From the NCBI GenBank assembly GCA_964006375.1, contig OZ023264.1:12286225-12350224 (forward strand): 64,000 nt of DNA. Direction: 5' to 3'. The DNA comes from Tillus elongatus (taxonomy: Eukaryota; Arthropoda; Insecta; Coleoptera; Cleridae). A model generated the notes under the pieces. That model saw only the letters and a program-made list of their open reading frames with translations, had not been told where the DNA came from and searched no databases. Position 1 is the first letter of the stretch. Every line of letters begins with the position of its first letter. A program made the position numbers and the translations under genes. Positions 25,451 through 36,123 of this stretch are shown here, piece by piece.

Positions 25451-26563
25451 CAAAAATCTGGACGCAGCAAGTGCATTATGGTAGTGAATTTTCATAAAAA
25501 TGTTTTTAATAGAAAATATGTGTGTGTTTTTTTTCTTCAGAAAGCAGGCATCAAATTTGACTACCAGTATAACATATATAGTAAAACCAATGTGCCATGT
25601 TTCATCAAAATAACTCTTTGTTTGAAAACGTACAGAAATTTCCGAAAGTAAACTTAAAGTGTAACCGAAAAAATCCGTTTCTTGGTCAACCTTAAAGGTT
25701 AATAGCAAATTGAGCTTTACAAATATGAAGCATTTAATCAAAATTCGCTACCGTAACGCACTTGCTGCGTCCAGAATTTCTTAACTTACAAACATGCATT
25801 ATATTTCGATGGAAAATGCAAAAACATAAGGCGTTTTCGACTAAAAAAAATTATTTGTATCACCAACGACTTATGGGCCATCCTGTGATTGTAGCAATAA
25901 TTTTTTAAGATGTAGCTCAAGATACCGTATAATTAATGTATACAATATTTTTTCATATCTTGTATAATAACGGATATATTGAACTTTATTGATTTTTTAC
26001 GAAAATTCGACAAAAATTATATACTATTAAACAATAAACTCTATAGCTAAGGCTACTGCCAAGCATCAGAGAAAGGGTCTATTTGAAATGAATTTTCTGG
26101 AAACATTTTAGTAAAATGAAGGACAATGACGGTTGAAGCAAAGACTTCAGGGTTTGTAATACATTCTTCTAGAGACATTTTCTTTCCATAGCCCGTATAA
26201 GATTCAAGTTCTTTGCCTAAATGTTGCGAATGTTGACGTTTTAAATTGTCACTTTGACGTTTTGAGGAAAACCCCAATTTATTTTTCTTTAAATACCCAT
26301 AACTTTTTTGTCTTCTGACCTACAGAGCTAAATTTGGTAGGTAGCTCACCTATAACGATATAAACCAACCTACCAAATTTGGTTGCCCTTACTTTGTTAA
26401 TTCTGAAGATATAATTTTTTTTAAAGAAAATACAAAATTTTCCGGGAAAACCTGGGCCGATTTTCCTGACTAACGAGCTTATCCAAGTTATTTGCAAAAG
26501 GAAGGTATTGACTAAATTTAATCAAAATGGCCACATTATTTTTTGAGTTATCGGTGTGATGCC

Positions 26564-26634
<71 letters not shown>

Positions 26635-26757
26635 ATATAAAAATTGAAACTTACCCCGGATATGTTTTCTGGGGGGCCTAAATAGCGCTCATTTGAAGAC
26701 ATTTTTTCAAAAGTCGGGATCTCCTCATTAGTAATTTTTTTAAAGAAAATTCACTAA
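25451..26757 (-). repeat. TA-core repeat, nearly complete
   Basis: Left terminus TCTGGACGCAGCAAGTGC; inverted hairpin end ACGCACTTGCTGCGT at about 25757, which bounds a unit of about 325 bp; core blocks; (TA)n at 26566-26631; GAAACTTACCCCGGATATG; and the palindrome ending TTCACTAAAAA near 26757. Confidence 0.85.
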
Positions 26758-27525
26758 AAACGAATATTATTCAAATAAAACAAACGAATTGTAATTGGTA
26801 TTTTTTGTAGTTCGTCTTCGTACTCCTTACATTATTTACAGTAAATCTGTAAAGTCGTGCTGCTAGAACAATACCCTAACAAGACATATTCTGTCTAGCA
26901 CCATTATCTGGAGTGGATTCTGACAGTTGAGAGAGAAGTAACGAGTATCTTGTTAACAGTATCAAATCGCGTTGGCTATTCACCCGTCAGTTAGATGTCT
27001 AGAAAAGGTGACTAACATCTGATACCTGCTCAGAGATGTAATAAAAACCAGTGACACACATCAGCGTGCGAGTGCCTGCATCTGCAAAAGTGTTGTTTTC
27101 ATGCCAGTGTAATTGTGAATACATGTTCGATAAGACACCAAAGGGATACTGAACGTAAAAATCTAATGTGGGACAAATTTAGGACCCTAAGTGCCAGTTG
27201 TTATCGCAGATTAGCAGCGGATATCGCAAGCAACCATTCACATAAAGTCTGCTGTAAATTAGAAGTTGTTTAATTGACTTCTCGACTCTACTATTCCTAT
27301 TATTATTTGTAGAATCACTTGTTGCTATTACCTATCAAATAACGAGGCTAATAGGCAGTACACTCGCTATAGAGGTGTGCAGTGTGGAACAGACAAATTA
27401 AATAAATTCAGAATCTCAATTGAAGAATAAGAATAATAATGAATTTATTGTTAGCTTCCGTACATTATACAGTAGTTCAGACAAATATAAGCACAAATAT
27501 ATTTACAGAAATCACCTATAATGTC
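26758..27525. other. Unassigned sequence
   Basis: About 770 bp without recognisable coding or repeat signatures; not seen elsewhere in the window. Confidence 0.5.
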
Positions 27526-29841
27526 CTGCATCATCTGTTGCATTTACCCGTCACTTTCTGACAACAACTTTGTCTAGCTCTTCGACTACCTTTCTGAATT
27601 AAACCGACCATCTGATTTCTGAATATCCTTCCTCTGATGTCACTATTCTTGGTGACTTCAATGTCCATAATAAGGAATGGCTATAGGATCTTCAAAAACC
27701 GATCCACAAGGGAAAGCAGCAGAGGCCTTCGCAGTCAGCAATTTTTTAGCCAATATGAACCTGAATGCTATAAGACATCAGTGACCTCCCCCTTTGATCG
27801 CTCAGACCACGGCATGGTCACTGCTTCCTGGGCAATGCAACCCGAGGTCACACAGTCATCACAACCATGTATCGTTTGGCACTATAACTTCCTCATTTCC
27901 ATGGGCGTCTGTCTGCTTCTCTCATCCTGACCTCTCTGATATCTCACAAAACGTCTCCGAAATTATCCAAGCTGGCATGGAATTATTTATTCCACGCACA
28001 CAGAAAACCTCTGCAGCCACTCAAAAACCGTGGTTCTCTAAATCCTGTGATAAAGCAAAACTTGAAAAGGTCAAAGCTCACAAAACGCTTCTGCACAATC
28101 CCAGTCAAGAAAACCGTCAAGCATTTAACCACGCAAGAAACCGCATTTTTTCTGAGACAAAAAATTCGTTTAGTAACCGAATTAAAAACAAAGTCCTCTT
28201 AAGCTCTAATGACAGCAAACCCTTCTGGACTTTTGCTAAATCTATTGGGAATAATTTCTGCAAGAGCACATTCCCACCTCTTGTTTCAGGAGATGAAGTT
28301 GTTTCTACCGCCCTGGGCAAGGCTGACATTTTTGCCTCATTGTTCGCCGGAAATTCAACTCTCAACCCACCTCCAAATGTTCAACCACCAACAGTCCCCA
28401 ATGTCGCGCATAAAATTGCGGATATCATTTTCAAAACTAAAAACGTACGAAAGATGCTCTCTTATCTTAATACCAGGAAAGCCTCTGGCCTTGACGAGAT
28501 CCTAGCCATTTTTCTTTAAAAATGCGCACAAGAATTTGCTCCTGTCCTGGGTCGTCGGTTTCAGACATCTTACAATAAAGGCATATTCGTTAGTAACTGG
28601 AAAACCGCTTGTGTACAACCCGTTCCCAAGAAAGGATCCAAAGCGCCTCCTAGTAACTACAGGCCTATTTCTCTCCCTTCAGGCATCTATAAAGTGACGG
28701 AAAAGTATATAAACACCGCACTACTAAAATTTCTTGAAAACCACAGTCAAATCCACGACAGGCAGTATGGATTCCGCCAGCGCAGATCAACTACCGACCT
28801 CCTTTCTTTTGTCGCCCATCCTTAGGACAAGTCTATGAAACTACACGGTGTATCCCAGATTGTCGCTCTAAACATATCCAAAGCATTCGACCAGGTCAGC
28901 GCTGCTTAATAACCTTCCGGCCTATGGTCTACCACCAAAACTATGTACCTGGACAGCAAATTTCCTCTCCAACCGGAGCATTTCTGTTGTCTCGGTTGGC
29001 CATTCCTCTAAACTGTATCCATTTAATGCAGGAGTTCCTCAAGATTCATATTTAGCCCCTACTTTGTTTCTTCTCCACATCAATGACATCCTCTCTAGCA
29101 CATACAACGCAGTTCACAGTTACGCGGACGACAGCACCCTCCACTAAAATATTCAGTATTATAAGCCTGTCTCTTTAGCCCAATTAGATGAGGATCGCAG
29201 ACTCATTGAGGGTTCTGTCTCTGTGGATCTCCAAAAAATATTAGACTGGGGAAGTAGAAATCTTGTACAATTCAACTCCACCAAATCTCAGTCTTGCTTT
29301 CTATCTCAGAAGAGATCCACCAGCCCCAGACCCAACACAATGAACAACCAAGTTATTCAAAGTAATGATTCCTTTTCACTTGTTGGCATTTCTGTGGATC
29401 GAAATCTGAATTGCCACCAACATGTCACATCAATTGCAGAAGCCGCTGCTAAGAAATTATGTTTTCTCTTCCGGACTCGCAAATACTTTTCAGCAGCTAA
29501 TATGTCTACCTTATATACTTCACAAATAAGGCGAAACCTCGAATACTGCTCCCACATCTCGGGTGCCGCTGCCGCTTCTACACTCGCTATCCTGGACGCC
29601 ATTCAGAAGAGAGCTATACGTCTCATCTGTGACCCTATCCTCACCCAAACGCTGCCATCCCTTGCCCGCCTACGTGCCGTTGGTGACCTCTCCCTCTTTT
29701 ATGGATATCTACACGGGCACTGCTCAGAGGAGCTTTCTTCCATAGTTCATCCACCTACTGCCCCCAACAGATCTACAAGGGGAACAGAGCGAATGCACCA
29801 TTTTACTGTCCAGGTCACCAGACATAGAAGATCTTGTTATG
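27526..29841 (+). pseudogene. LINE family B copy 4, both ends truncated
   Basis: Runs from the late endonuclease domain (VTILGDFNVHN near 27640; DRSDHGMV near 27800) through the linker and RT (KASGLDEI at about 28475, LDWGSRNLVQFN at about 29240) to the C-terminal region. It stops at 29841 within RHRRSCYA, before the usual 3' tail. Stops and frameshifts occur near 27670, 28517, 28830-28910 (including a small deletion at the motif A region) and 29150. Sequence beyond 29841 belongs to a different LINE on the other strand. Confidence 0.9.
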
Positions 29842-30262
29842 CTGTTGGAGTATGATTGGCATTGTTCCATCGATTTCCGGGTATTTGAATGGCTTAAAGC
29901 TGTTAATGGCCCATCTAATTGTGCTCCAAGTAACCACCTCTTTAGTGTTCCCAGTCCGGAGGTGATTGGTTTATTATGTTGTAGCCGGTGAGTGTGTCCG
30001 TAGTAGGACTTCCATAGTTTCCTCCCCCGAGCTTGTAAAGCCTTCCGTCGATGTTTAAAGTAAGCCTATGTTGGTCTGAGTGCCCTTGGACAGGATCTTG
30101 TGTAGTCGAGCACTCTCAGATGTGCTCTCCACTTCCTCGCAATGCCTCCTCCACGACTTCTTTCTGGCGTCTCTCAGTCTTTCGTTATAGCTTGTTAGCG
30201 CATGTTTATATTCATCCCACGCCCTCCACCTTTTGTCCGCGTTGAACAGCTTAGCCAACGAA
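29842..30262 (-). pseudogene. LINE family C fragment, endonuclease-RT linker
   Basis: Minus-strand frame (30258-30055) with WDEYKHALTSYNERLRDARK and SWRRHCEEVESTSESARLHK, a pattern typical of the region between endonuclease and RT in R1/Jockey-group retrotransposons. The downstream part of the same element (to 29842) is frameshifted. It shares no obvious similarity with families A and B here. Confidence 0.65.
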
Positions 30263-31235
30263 CCTTAGGTTAATAGCTAATTTTGAAATTGAGTTATTGA
30301 AATTTAAAGCATTTAATGAGAATACGCCCGAAACGCACTTACTGCGTCTCGGTTTTTAGACATGCATCATATTTCGATGAAAAATTCAAAAACGCAATAA
30401 TATAAGAAATGTTCGAAAAAAATTTGTAGGTGTCACCAGCGACTTATGGGCCAACCTGTGATTGTCAAAACAATTTTATACAGTGCAGCTCAAGACACCC
30501 TATAATTAACGTATAAATTTTTTTTCTCGTATCGTGATAACAATTATATTGAGTTTTACCGTATAAATGCGCCACCCTGTATACATGTAAATGGAAAGAA
30601 ACTGAAACTGCACCGGATATGGATTCTAGGGATCCTAGTTTGCGTTCATTTGAAGAAATCCTTTGAAAATTCAAAAGTCGCGGTCTTCTCACTAACAATT
30701 TTTTTCTACGAAAATTAGCTAAAGATTATAGACCGTTAAACCATAAACTCAACTAAAACTACCACCAAAACATCAGATTAAGGGTCTATTTGAAACAAAT
30801 TGTCTGGAACTATTTTGGTAAAATGAAGATCAATGACGGTTAATGCTGAAACTTAAGGTTTTGTAGAACACTCTCCTTGCAACATTTTCTTTACATAACC
30901 CGTATTTGTTTTAGGTCTTGCCAAATGTGACGTTTTAAATCTTTGACGTTTTGAGGGAAACCCCTTTTTTTCTCTAAATGCATATAACTTTTTTGTCTTT
31001 TAATCTACAGACATAGATTTTGGTACGTAGTTTACTTTTTGTAATACAAATACTAGTACCAAATTTGGTTAAGATTGCTCTGTTATTTCGGAGTTATGAT
31101 AGTTTCCCTAAAGAAAACACAAAATTTGCCGGTAGACACTTACAAAGGAAAGGTACTTGCAAAATTTTATCAAAATCGGCTTATTGCTTTTTGAGTTATT
31201 TGTAAAGACAATTTATTAATTACTTATATATAATG
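30263..31235 (-). repeat. TA-core repeat, rearranged
   Basis: Hairpin end ACGCACTTACTGCGT near 30333. A second segment from about 30600 repeats CACCGGATATGGATTC, GCGTTCATTTGAAGAA and TACGAAAATTAGC, then the core with TGACGTTTTGAGG and AAAATCGGCTTATTGCTTTT. It contains no (TA)n and combines parts of at least two copies. Confidence 0.65.
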
Positions 31236-31349
31236 AAAATGTAAACATTGATAATTTTATCATATTAATTATTTCTTTTTTTTTTTGTAGCAAAGTTAGT
31301 TAAAACACTAATATTTTCCTTCAAAAATTTGCTTAATAATTACATAATT

Positions 31350-31497
31350 TGAGGGGTTACTAGATATGAAAATCGAATCTGACCCTGGATATAGGTTCTA
31401 GGGACCATAGGCGCTCATTTGAACGCTTTGTTTTTAAATTCAAAACCCGCAAATTACCCATTAACCAATTTTTTACGAGAAATTCGCTAAAAAGTAT
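31350..31497 (-). repeat. TA-core repeat, A/T-palindrome end only
   Basis: GATATGAAAATCGAATCTGACCCTGGATATAGGTTC-type block (read in pieces: TGACCCTGGATATAGGTTC), GCGCTCATTTGAA and a degenerate terminal palindrome ending TTCGCTAAAAA. Confidence 0.65.
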
Positions 31498-32753
31498 ACG
31501 CGCTTCAAATAAAACAAAGTACAAAATAGCCAATGCTAAATAAGCTTTTGGGGTTAATAACCATTTACACCCGTAGACAAATATAAACCAATTATCTGCC
31601 ACCAACACGGTACCACATCCAAATTTTTGTTAGGGTTGATGTCTGAATGAAAAGAGTGAATGACATTTACGACAGCAGCATTTCCTTTGTCTCTACAAGA
31701 TTCTTATCAATGATCTTCTCGTAGAACTGTAATACGATAGGGCGCAAAGCATCAAGCCCAGTAAGATGATACATCAGAATCATGTACTCATGAATTCTTC
31801 AAGCTCTTCCTCGAGTACTCCCACAGAATTTCACACTTCACATCAGTATAGTCGAGAGAGTGTTGGTAGTGGATCCACAGGTGTCTAGATTACGCCCACG
31901 AGATCCGTGTTCTAGACAGAAGAACAACGATGTAAACATGGAATGACATACGACATTATGAACATTTGCCAACAAACTGACTTAATGTCATCTCTTGCCT
32001 GATTTATATGACCACTTACCATTTTTTTTGCATGTACGAATGTCTCGTATCTGGCCCTGTGTTTATGAAATTACAGAAGATGGAGATGCATATCGCTGAT
32101 AATTTACGCACATCGTTCATATTTATGTTTTCTCTGACTGGTTTCATAAATAACTTAATAAAAATGCGATAGTTGCTTTTGAGAAGACCTTGGGTGGTTT
32201 TGTCAAGTGGTGTAATTTTAACAAGATATTCAGATAGCGCAAAATGAGTACCTAACTATCAGTATCAGTATTTTTGTTCATATGGATGGTACAGAGTGTC
32301 ATACAAATCAACTTTAGTTTGTGCTTGTACTTAACACAATAAAGATCTTTAATAATGATCATAATAATAAAAGTCTTTATTTAATGATAAGAAGTTACAA
32401 TATTCCAGATAAATATAGAGGTAGTGATTCACAAGAATATGTGATATATACATCCCACAAAATATCCAGGTAAAAAGTGTAACTGTCTGCCTCAAGGCGG
32501 AACTCAGCTTGTTAACTGCTACCCTTAAACTCACCCTGGTGTCGCAGCAAGTTCTAAAAACTCCAAAGAAATTGTAAAGGTAATATAAACAAGGTATGTG
32601 CAGTCAGATTACTCAGATAGCAAATGTACAAAACAATCACAGCCAAGAAGTAGCCAAATAATCAAAACAGACAAAAAAACAAAAAAAAAGGAGTCACTTA
32701 GGTGTTAGGATGCGGTAACAAATAGGTTTTATATTGGGATTAAAACTTTATAG

Positions 32754-32757
<4 letters not shown>
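31498..32757. other. Unassigned sequence with a short minus-strand open segment
   Basis: About 1.26 kb with no identified gene. On the minus strand around 31690-31800 there is a short open segment containing MYHLTGLDALRPIVLQFYEK. It has no recognised family, so a decayed transposon or a missed exon are both possible. Confidence 0.35.

Positions 32758-32835
<78 letters not shown>
32758..32835. repeat. (TA)n microsatellite
   Basis: About 78 bp of TA repeats outside any recognised TA-core copy. Confidence 0.9.
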
Positions 32836-32841
<6 letters not shown>

Positions 32842-32859
32842 AAAATAAACATATCAAGG

Positions 32860-33705
32860 TTATTACTATCCCCTGTGGGTCCGGGGACTAACTAAAAGAA
32901 TAGGCCCAAGGTAACTCCTGCCTGTCATAAAAGGCGACTAATTGGAATCAAACACTGGCGGGGGTCTTGTCCATGTGGGCCTGGAGGGAGCCGGATATCT
33001 CTGGGGAGTGATGTACACCCGGATTTTGAGGCATCTACTCTGGGCTTAGAAATGGATGGTTGCCCGCGCTTGATTGTTACTCGGGAGCGGGGTTCCGGAT
33101 GGGTGCCGCCTTGGGTGGAGTGCTAGCGGGTGCCGTGTGTCTAGACGACCCGGAGGGGGTTGACAACTCTGATGAGTGGTAAACTCCCGGAGTTTGGGGC
33201 CCCCACTGTGTGCTTCGGAACGGAGGGATGGCCTCGCTTGTGCGATGCTCGGGTGCGGGGCTCGATGAGATGTCGCCTTGAGTCTAGCACTGGTGGGTGT
33301 CGGGTCTAGACGAACCCGGAGGAGAGCAGATATCTTTAGGGGTGGAATAAAACTAAGGGTTGAGGCCTCTTCTGTGAGCTTCGAAACGGACAAACGACCT
33401 CACTTGGATGCTTCTCGGATGCAGGACTTCAGGATACTGCACCGAGTCAAACACTGACGGATTTCTGGTCCAGACGAACTCGGAGAGAGGTTATCTCTCT
33501 TTGAGCTTTGAGACGGGCAAGCGACTTCGCTCAGATGGCAGTACACCTGCCAAACAAACTTTCACGCTCAAGAAAAGACCGACTCCCTCAGGGAGCTGGA
33601 ATTGATGGGTGAAATCTAAATAATTAGACGTGAGCCACAATAGACCTAAGGTCGCGGTGGAGGGACTGGAATAGCCCATTCACAATGAAATATAATCTAA
33701 TCTAA
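32860..33705 (+). repeat. GC-rich repeat ending in TAATC tandem tail
   Basis: Unusually GC-rich for the window, with internally repeated phrases (TCTAGACGA-CCCGGAG twice, TCGGATGCAGGACT and relatives). It ends CCCATTCACAATGAAATA followed by three TAATC repeats, a tail typical of some non-LTR retrotransposons and SINEs. ORFs across it have proline-rich, low-complexity products and no domain. Likely an untranslated region of a retrotransposon; the class is uncertain. Confidence 0.45.
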
Positions 33706-33721
33706 TCTACTACTGGAAACA

Positions 33722-33765
33722 TATACTAGTTTCGTTCTTATTTCAGCTTATCAGTGTGTTATACT
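33722..33765 (-). ncRNA. Hammerhead-like remnant, type 2
   Basis: Minus strand: CACACTGATAAGCTG, a loop region, then GAACGAAACTAGT. The GAAAC box and CTGATRA core are aligned as in 8163-8207, and the flank TATGGCTTAACGTAGCC matches the TATGGTAGCC flank of that copy. Stem II is no longer self-complementary. Confidence 0.35.
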
Positions 33766-33839
33766 AGCAATAATCAAAACATATCTAAATTATATGGCTT
33801 AACGTAGCCAAAATCTAAACGAAACGTGATATGCACAAG

Positions 33840-34140
33840 CTACTGACATCTAGGACGAAACAAGGAACTTTGTCTATAAGACGACTTTGGTACAAATTCT
33901 ATAAGTTGTGTAGGAAACCAGTTTTCTGGGAATTATTTTAAGTTTATTTTCGGAATATTTTTGTACATTTCATCAAACAGTAAGTAAATTTGATAGAATA
34001 TGGAACGTTGTTTCTATTATATAGGTTATACTGGTAACCAAATTGATTCCTGCTTACATTAAAGAGACATATTTGCAATTAAAAACATTTTAATGAAAAT
34101 GCACCTCCATAACTCACTTGCTGCGTCCAGACTTTTTTCA
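33840..34140 (+). repeat. TA-core terminal unit, ACGCA-hairpin end
   Basis: Carries AGGAAACCAGTTTTCTGGG, GGAACGTTGTTTCTA, TTATACTGGTAACC and ends with a mutated hairpin (ACTCACTTGCTGCGTCC). Only the unit of about 300 bp is present. Confidence 0.7.
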
Positions 34141-34479
34141 TTATGATTCCAGAGCTTTATACTATTTATTTCATCATGGCCTCTTCTAAAATATTCCTTT
34201 TGTGTGTCTTAAATTAAATCTTGGAAAAGCAATATCTACCACTCTAAGTTATATTCCAAATGACTCAGATCATAAGTTCGCACAAAAAACGGCCGCTTAA
34301 AATTTCTTAGTAAATAGATTAAAAAAATTTCTCTAAAGTAAAAGTAGATATAGTAGCGAATTGTACAGTAAAACCGTGGTTGAACCTAACGGATATTCAG
34401 ATGCTTAGTGGAAAAATTAATTAATAGACACAGAACAAACAAAATGTTAGCGGAATGCACGACATTCAAGGAAAGATAA

Positions 34480-34914
34480 AATTGAAAAAAAAATTGTTTG
34501 CCCACATTTTTAAACGGTTATCGCAAGGGGTCTCGAGAGCATTTTTAAGAAAGTCTGAAAAGAAAAAATGATTTAAGAGATTTGCTAGGTAATACGAAAA
34601 ATAAAGATAAAGCCACTGAAATGTAGGGCATCTTTGAGATAGGTTGTAAAGATTGTAATATTAAATTAGTTGGGCAGACCAAGAGAACCTTTGAGGCTAG
34701 ATTTAGTGAATATCTCGCACAGACAAGTCATGCGTGCCACAAGATATATGGGATAATAACCACCATATAGATAAAGAAAATCTGAAACATATTCAAAATG
34801 TTAGACAGCCAGCGAAGATAGATGAGTACGAAAGTATTTATATTCATAAGGCAATAAAAAACAAAAGTTCCTTAAACTGAGCGCCGCCACTGATTTACAG
34901 TTCTTTGTTTGCCC
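34480..34914 (+). pseudogene. PLE GIY-YIG endonuclease fragment
   Basis: From about 34575 the plus strand reads DLRDLLGNTKNKDKATEM, a stop, then GIFEIGCKDCNIKLVGQTKR and TFEARFSEYL. This is the GIY-YIG nuclease core of EN(+) Penelope-like elements, including the C-x-x-C and V-G-Q-T-K-R segments. After a frameshift, IDKENLKHIQNVRQP and YESIYIHKAIKN supply the C-terminal region with the conserved acidic residue. The RT domain is missing, and two hammerhead-like motifs follow within 250 bp. Confidence 0.8.
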
Positions 34915-34957
34915 TCTGTCTCTGATGCAGGTAAAATATTCCGAAACTTGTCAGGTA
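34915..34957 (+). ncRNA. Hammerhead-like motif downstream of PLE GIY-YIG
   Basis: CTGATG then an extra C, A, a two-base-pair GG/CC stem II around TAAAATATT, GAA, stem III AC/GT around TT, cleavage-site C and AGG pairing with the 5' TCT. All conserved core bases are present apart from the inserted C. Confidence 0.5.
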
Positions 34958-35103
34958 AAGTTATAAAGGCAGTTCGAAAACCTCTACGCAAAATAGAATA
35001 CAAAGAAAATTTTCTTGCGATTTAGTTTCCCTCTCGGTTACGGTCTCTACCTAAAACTCATTATATAAGGTGATGTTTAGTAGTAAGTAGTTTATAATTT
35101 TTC

Positions 35104-35148
35104 ATCCCCTGATGACGCCAACTTTTTCGGTGAAACTATCGTCAGGTC
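35104..35148 (+). ncRNA. Hammerhead-ribozyme-like motif, type 1
   Basis: CTGATGA at 35109-35115, an extra C, stem II GCC/GGT, GAAAC at 35132-35136, loop TATC, GTC at 35141-35143 and AGG. It lies 190 bp downstream of the previous motif, so the PLE 3' region holds two in tandem. Confidence 0.55.
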
Positions 35149-35149
35149 T

Positions 35150-35515
35150 TTAAAAAGATCTGTTGTCGTAAGGCTAGATATATCCTCACCAAAATTAGAA
35201 CCGCAGACCGGTTTCGCTCTAATTAGAGCTCGTCTGTGTGGTATACCAATTACAGCGAGAAGACACATATAAAGTAAAACGGCTATGGTAGCTATGATAA
35301 TGTGACGATTATGATAAGAATACATCTAGCCTTACATACATTGTCCCTATATTAGGAAAGAAATGGGCCAGGGCTGACAATCTACAAAATTGTTAGTTGG
35401 TTGTACACAGTCTCTATTTTATAACATTTTTTATTATTTGGAACTGTCGTGACAACATATTAGCTGGTTCCGCACCGAGATGGCGACCCTGTCGTACATC
35501 TCACAATGTTCGATG
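35150..35515. repeat. Fold-back repeat family R inserted in PLE 3' region
   Basis: GTAAGGCTAGAT (35168) and ATCTAGCCTTAC (about 35324) are inverted arms around a type 2 hammerhead-like motif. The unit then continues ATGGGCCAGGGCTGACAAT to GATGGCGACCCTGTCG. After the insert the PLE block GGTGATTTGGGTTCTCCAAG resumes at about 35522; in other copies it follows the hammerhead within about 30 bp. Confidence 0.65.
35199..35241 (-). ncRNA. Hammerhead-ribozyme-like motif, type 2
   Basis: Minus strand: CAGACGA in place of CTGATGA, perfect stem II GCTC/GAGC with loop TAATTA, GAAA, ACC/GGT stem III, cleavage-site C, and TGCGG pairing with CCACA in stem I with one mismatch. The downstream half is intact; the CTGATGA half is mutated. 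Confidence 0.5.
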
Positions 35516-35595
35516 TGTTGTGGTGATTTGGGTTCTCCAAGTGTACTTATTGTAAGACATAGTTAAGATCCTGCTAGAGCTAAAACTAAAATAAC

Positions 35596-35690
<95 letters not shown>
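35596..35690. repeat. (AAT)n microsatellite
   Basis: About 95 bp of AAT repeats, 200 bp downstream (in gene orientation) of the Wnt exon. Confidence 0.95.
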
Positions 35691-35693
<3 letters not shown>

Positions 35694-35896
35694 AAGTCAT
35701 ATATGACCTGTTATTGTTCAGGAAGTTTAAAAGCGCAGTAACTTTGCAGTTATTTGAAGACAATTGCTGTTTAGATTCAAACACAACACACCATAATAGT
35801 TGCGAATCACTCATGATGGTTTTTTTTATTTATATTTTTATCACCTAAAATGCCATTCAAGCTATGCTATATTGTTCTGCTTACAGTACCACTTAC

Positions 35897-36123
35897 CAAC
35901 AATAACGACATGTCCGAAAGAGCTGGGATTTTCGATGCCGGTGCAGTTCCACCTGTGATGCCTAAACTGATACTTGCACTCGTTGGTGGCCAGCCTGATG
36001 CCGTCCCCTACAGCAACCATAGCATCTGGCAAAGACTTACACATCTCCCTTTGTCGACTAGTCAATCCAGGGATGCGGTCGCAGAACACTTCTGCTCCAA
36101 AGGTTATCACCCCACAGACCAAC
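35897..36123 (-). CDS. Wnt7: Wnt7-type ligand, internal exon (exon 2)
   Basis: Wnt proteins are secreted, lipid-modified ligands for Frizzled receptors. This 227-bp minus-strand exon encodes about 75 residues of the N-terminal conserved block: RIPGLTSRQREMC, PDAMVAVGDG, NECKYQFRHHRWNCT and SSFGHVVIVG. Four conserved cysteines, the R-W-N-C motif and an N-C-T sequon are present. The splice sites fit: acceptor ...TTACAG before 36123 and donor GTAAGT after 35897 (plus-strand ACTTAC at 35891-35896). The exon ends in the glycine codon of the VG position, the usual exon 2/3 junction of Wnt genes. IPGLxxRQRxxC with FGHV points to Wnt7 (Drosophila Wnt2); other Wnt paralogues are less likely but possible. 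The frame is clean, in contrast to all neighbouring sequence. No other Wnt exon was recognised, so flanking introns are long. Confidence 0.88.

Noticed and set aside
33046..33393. Pro/Ser-rich ORF of 115 residues on the minus strand
   Set aside because: It lies in a GC-rich repeat with internal repetition and has no domain; composition alone explains it.
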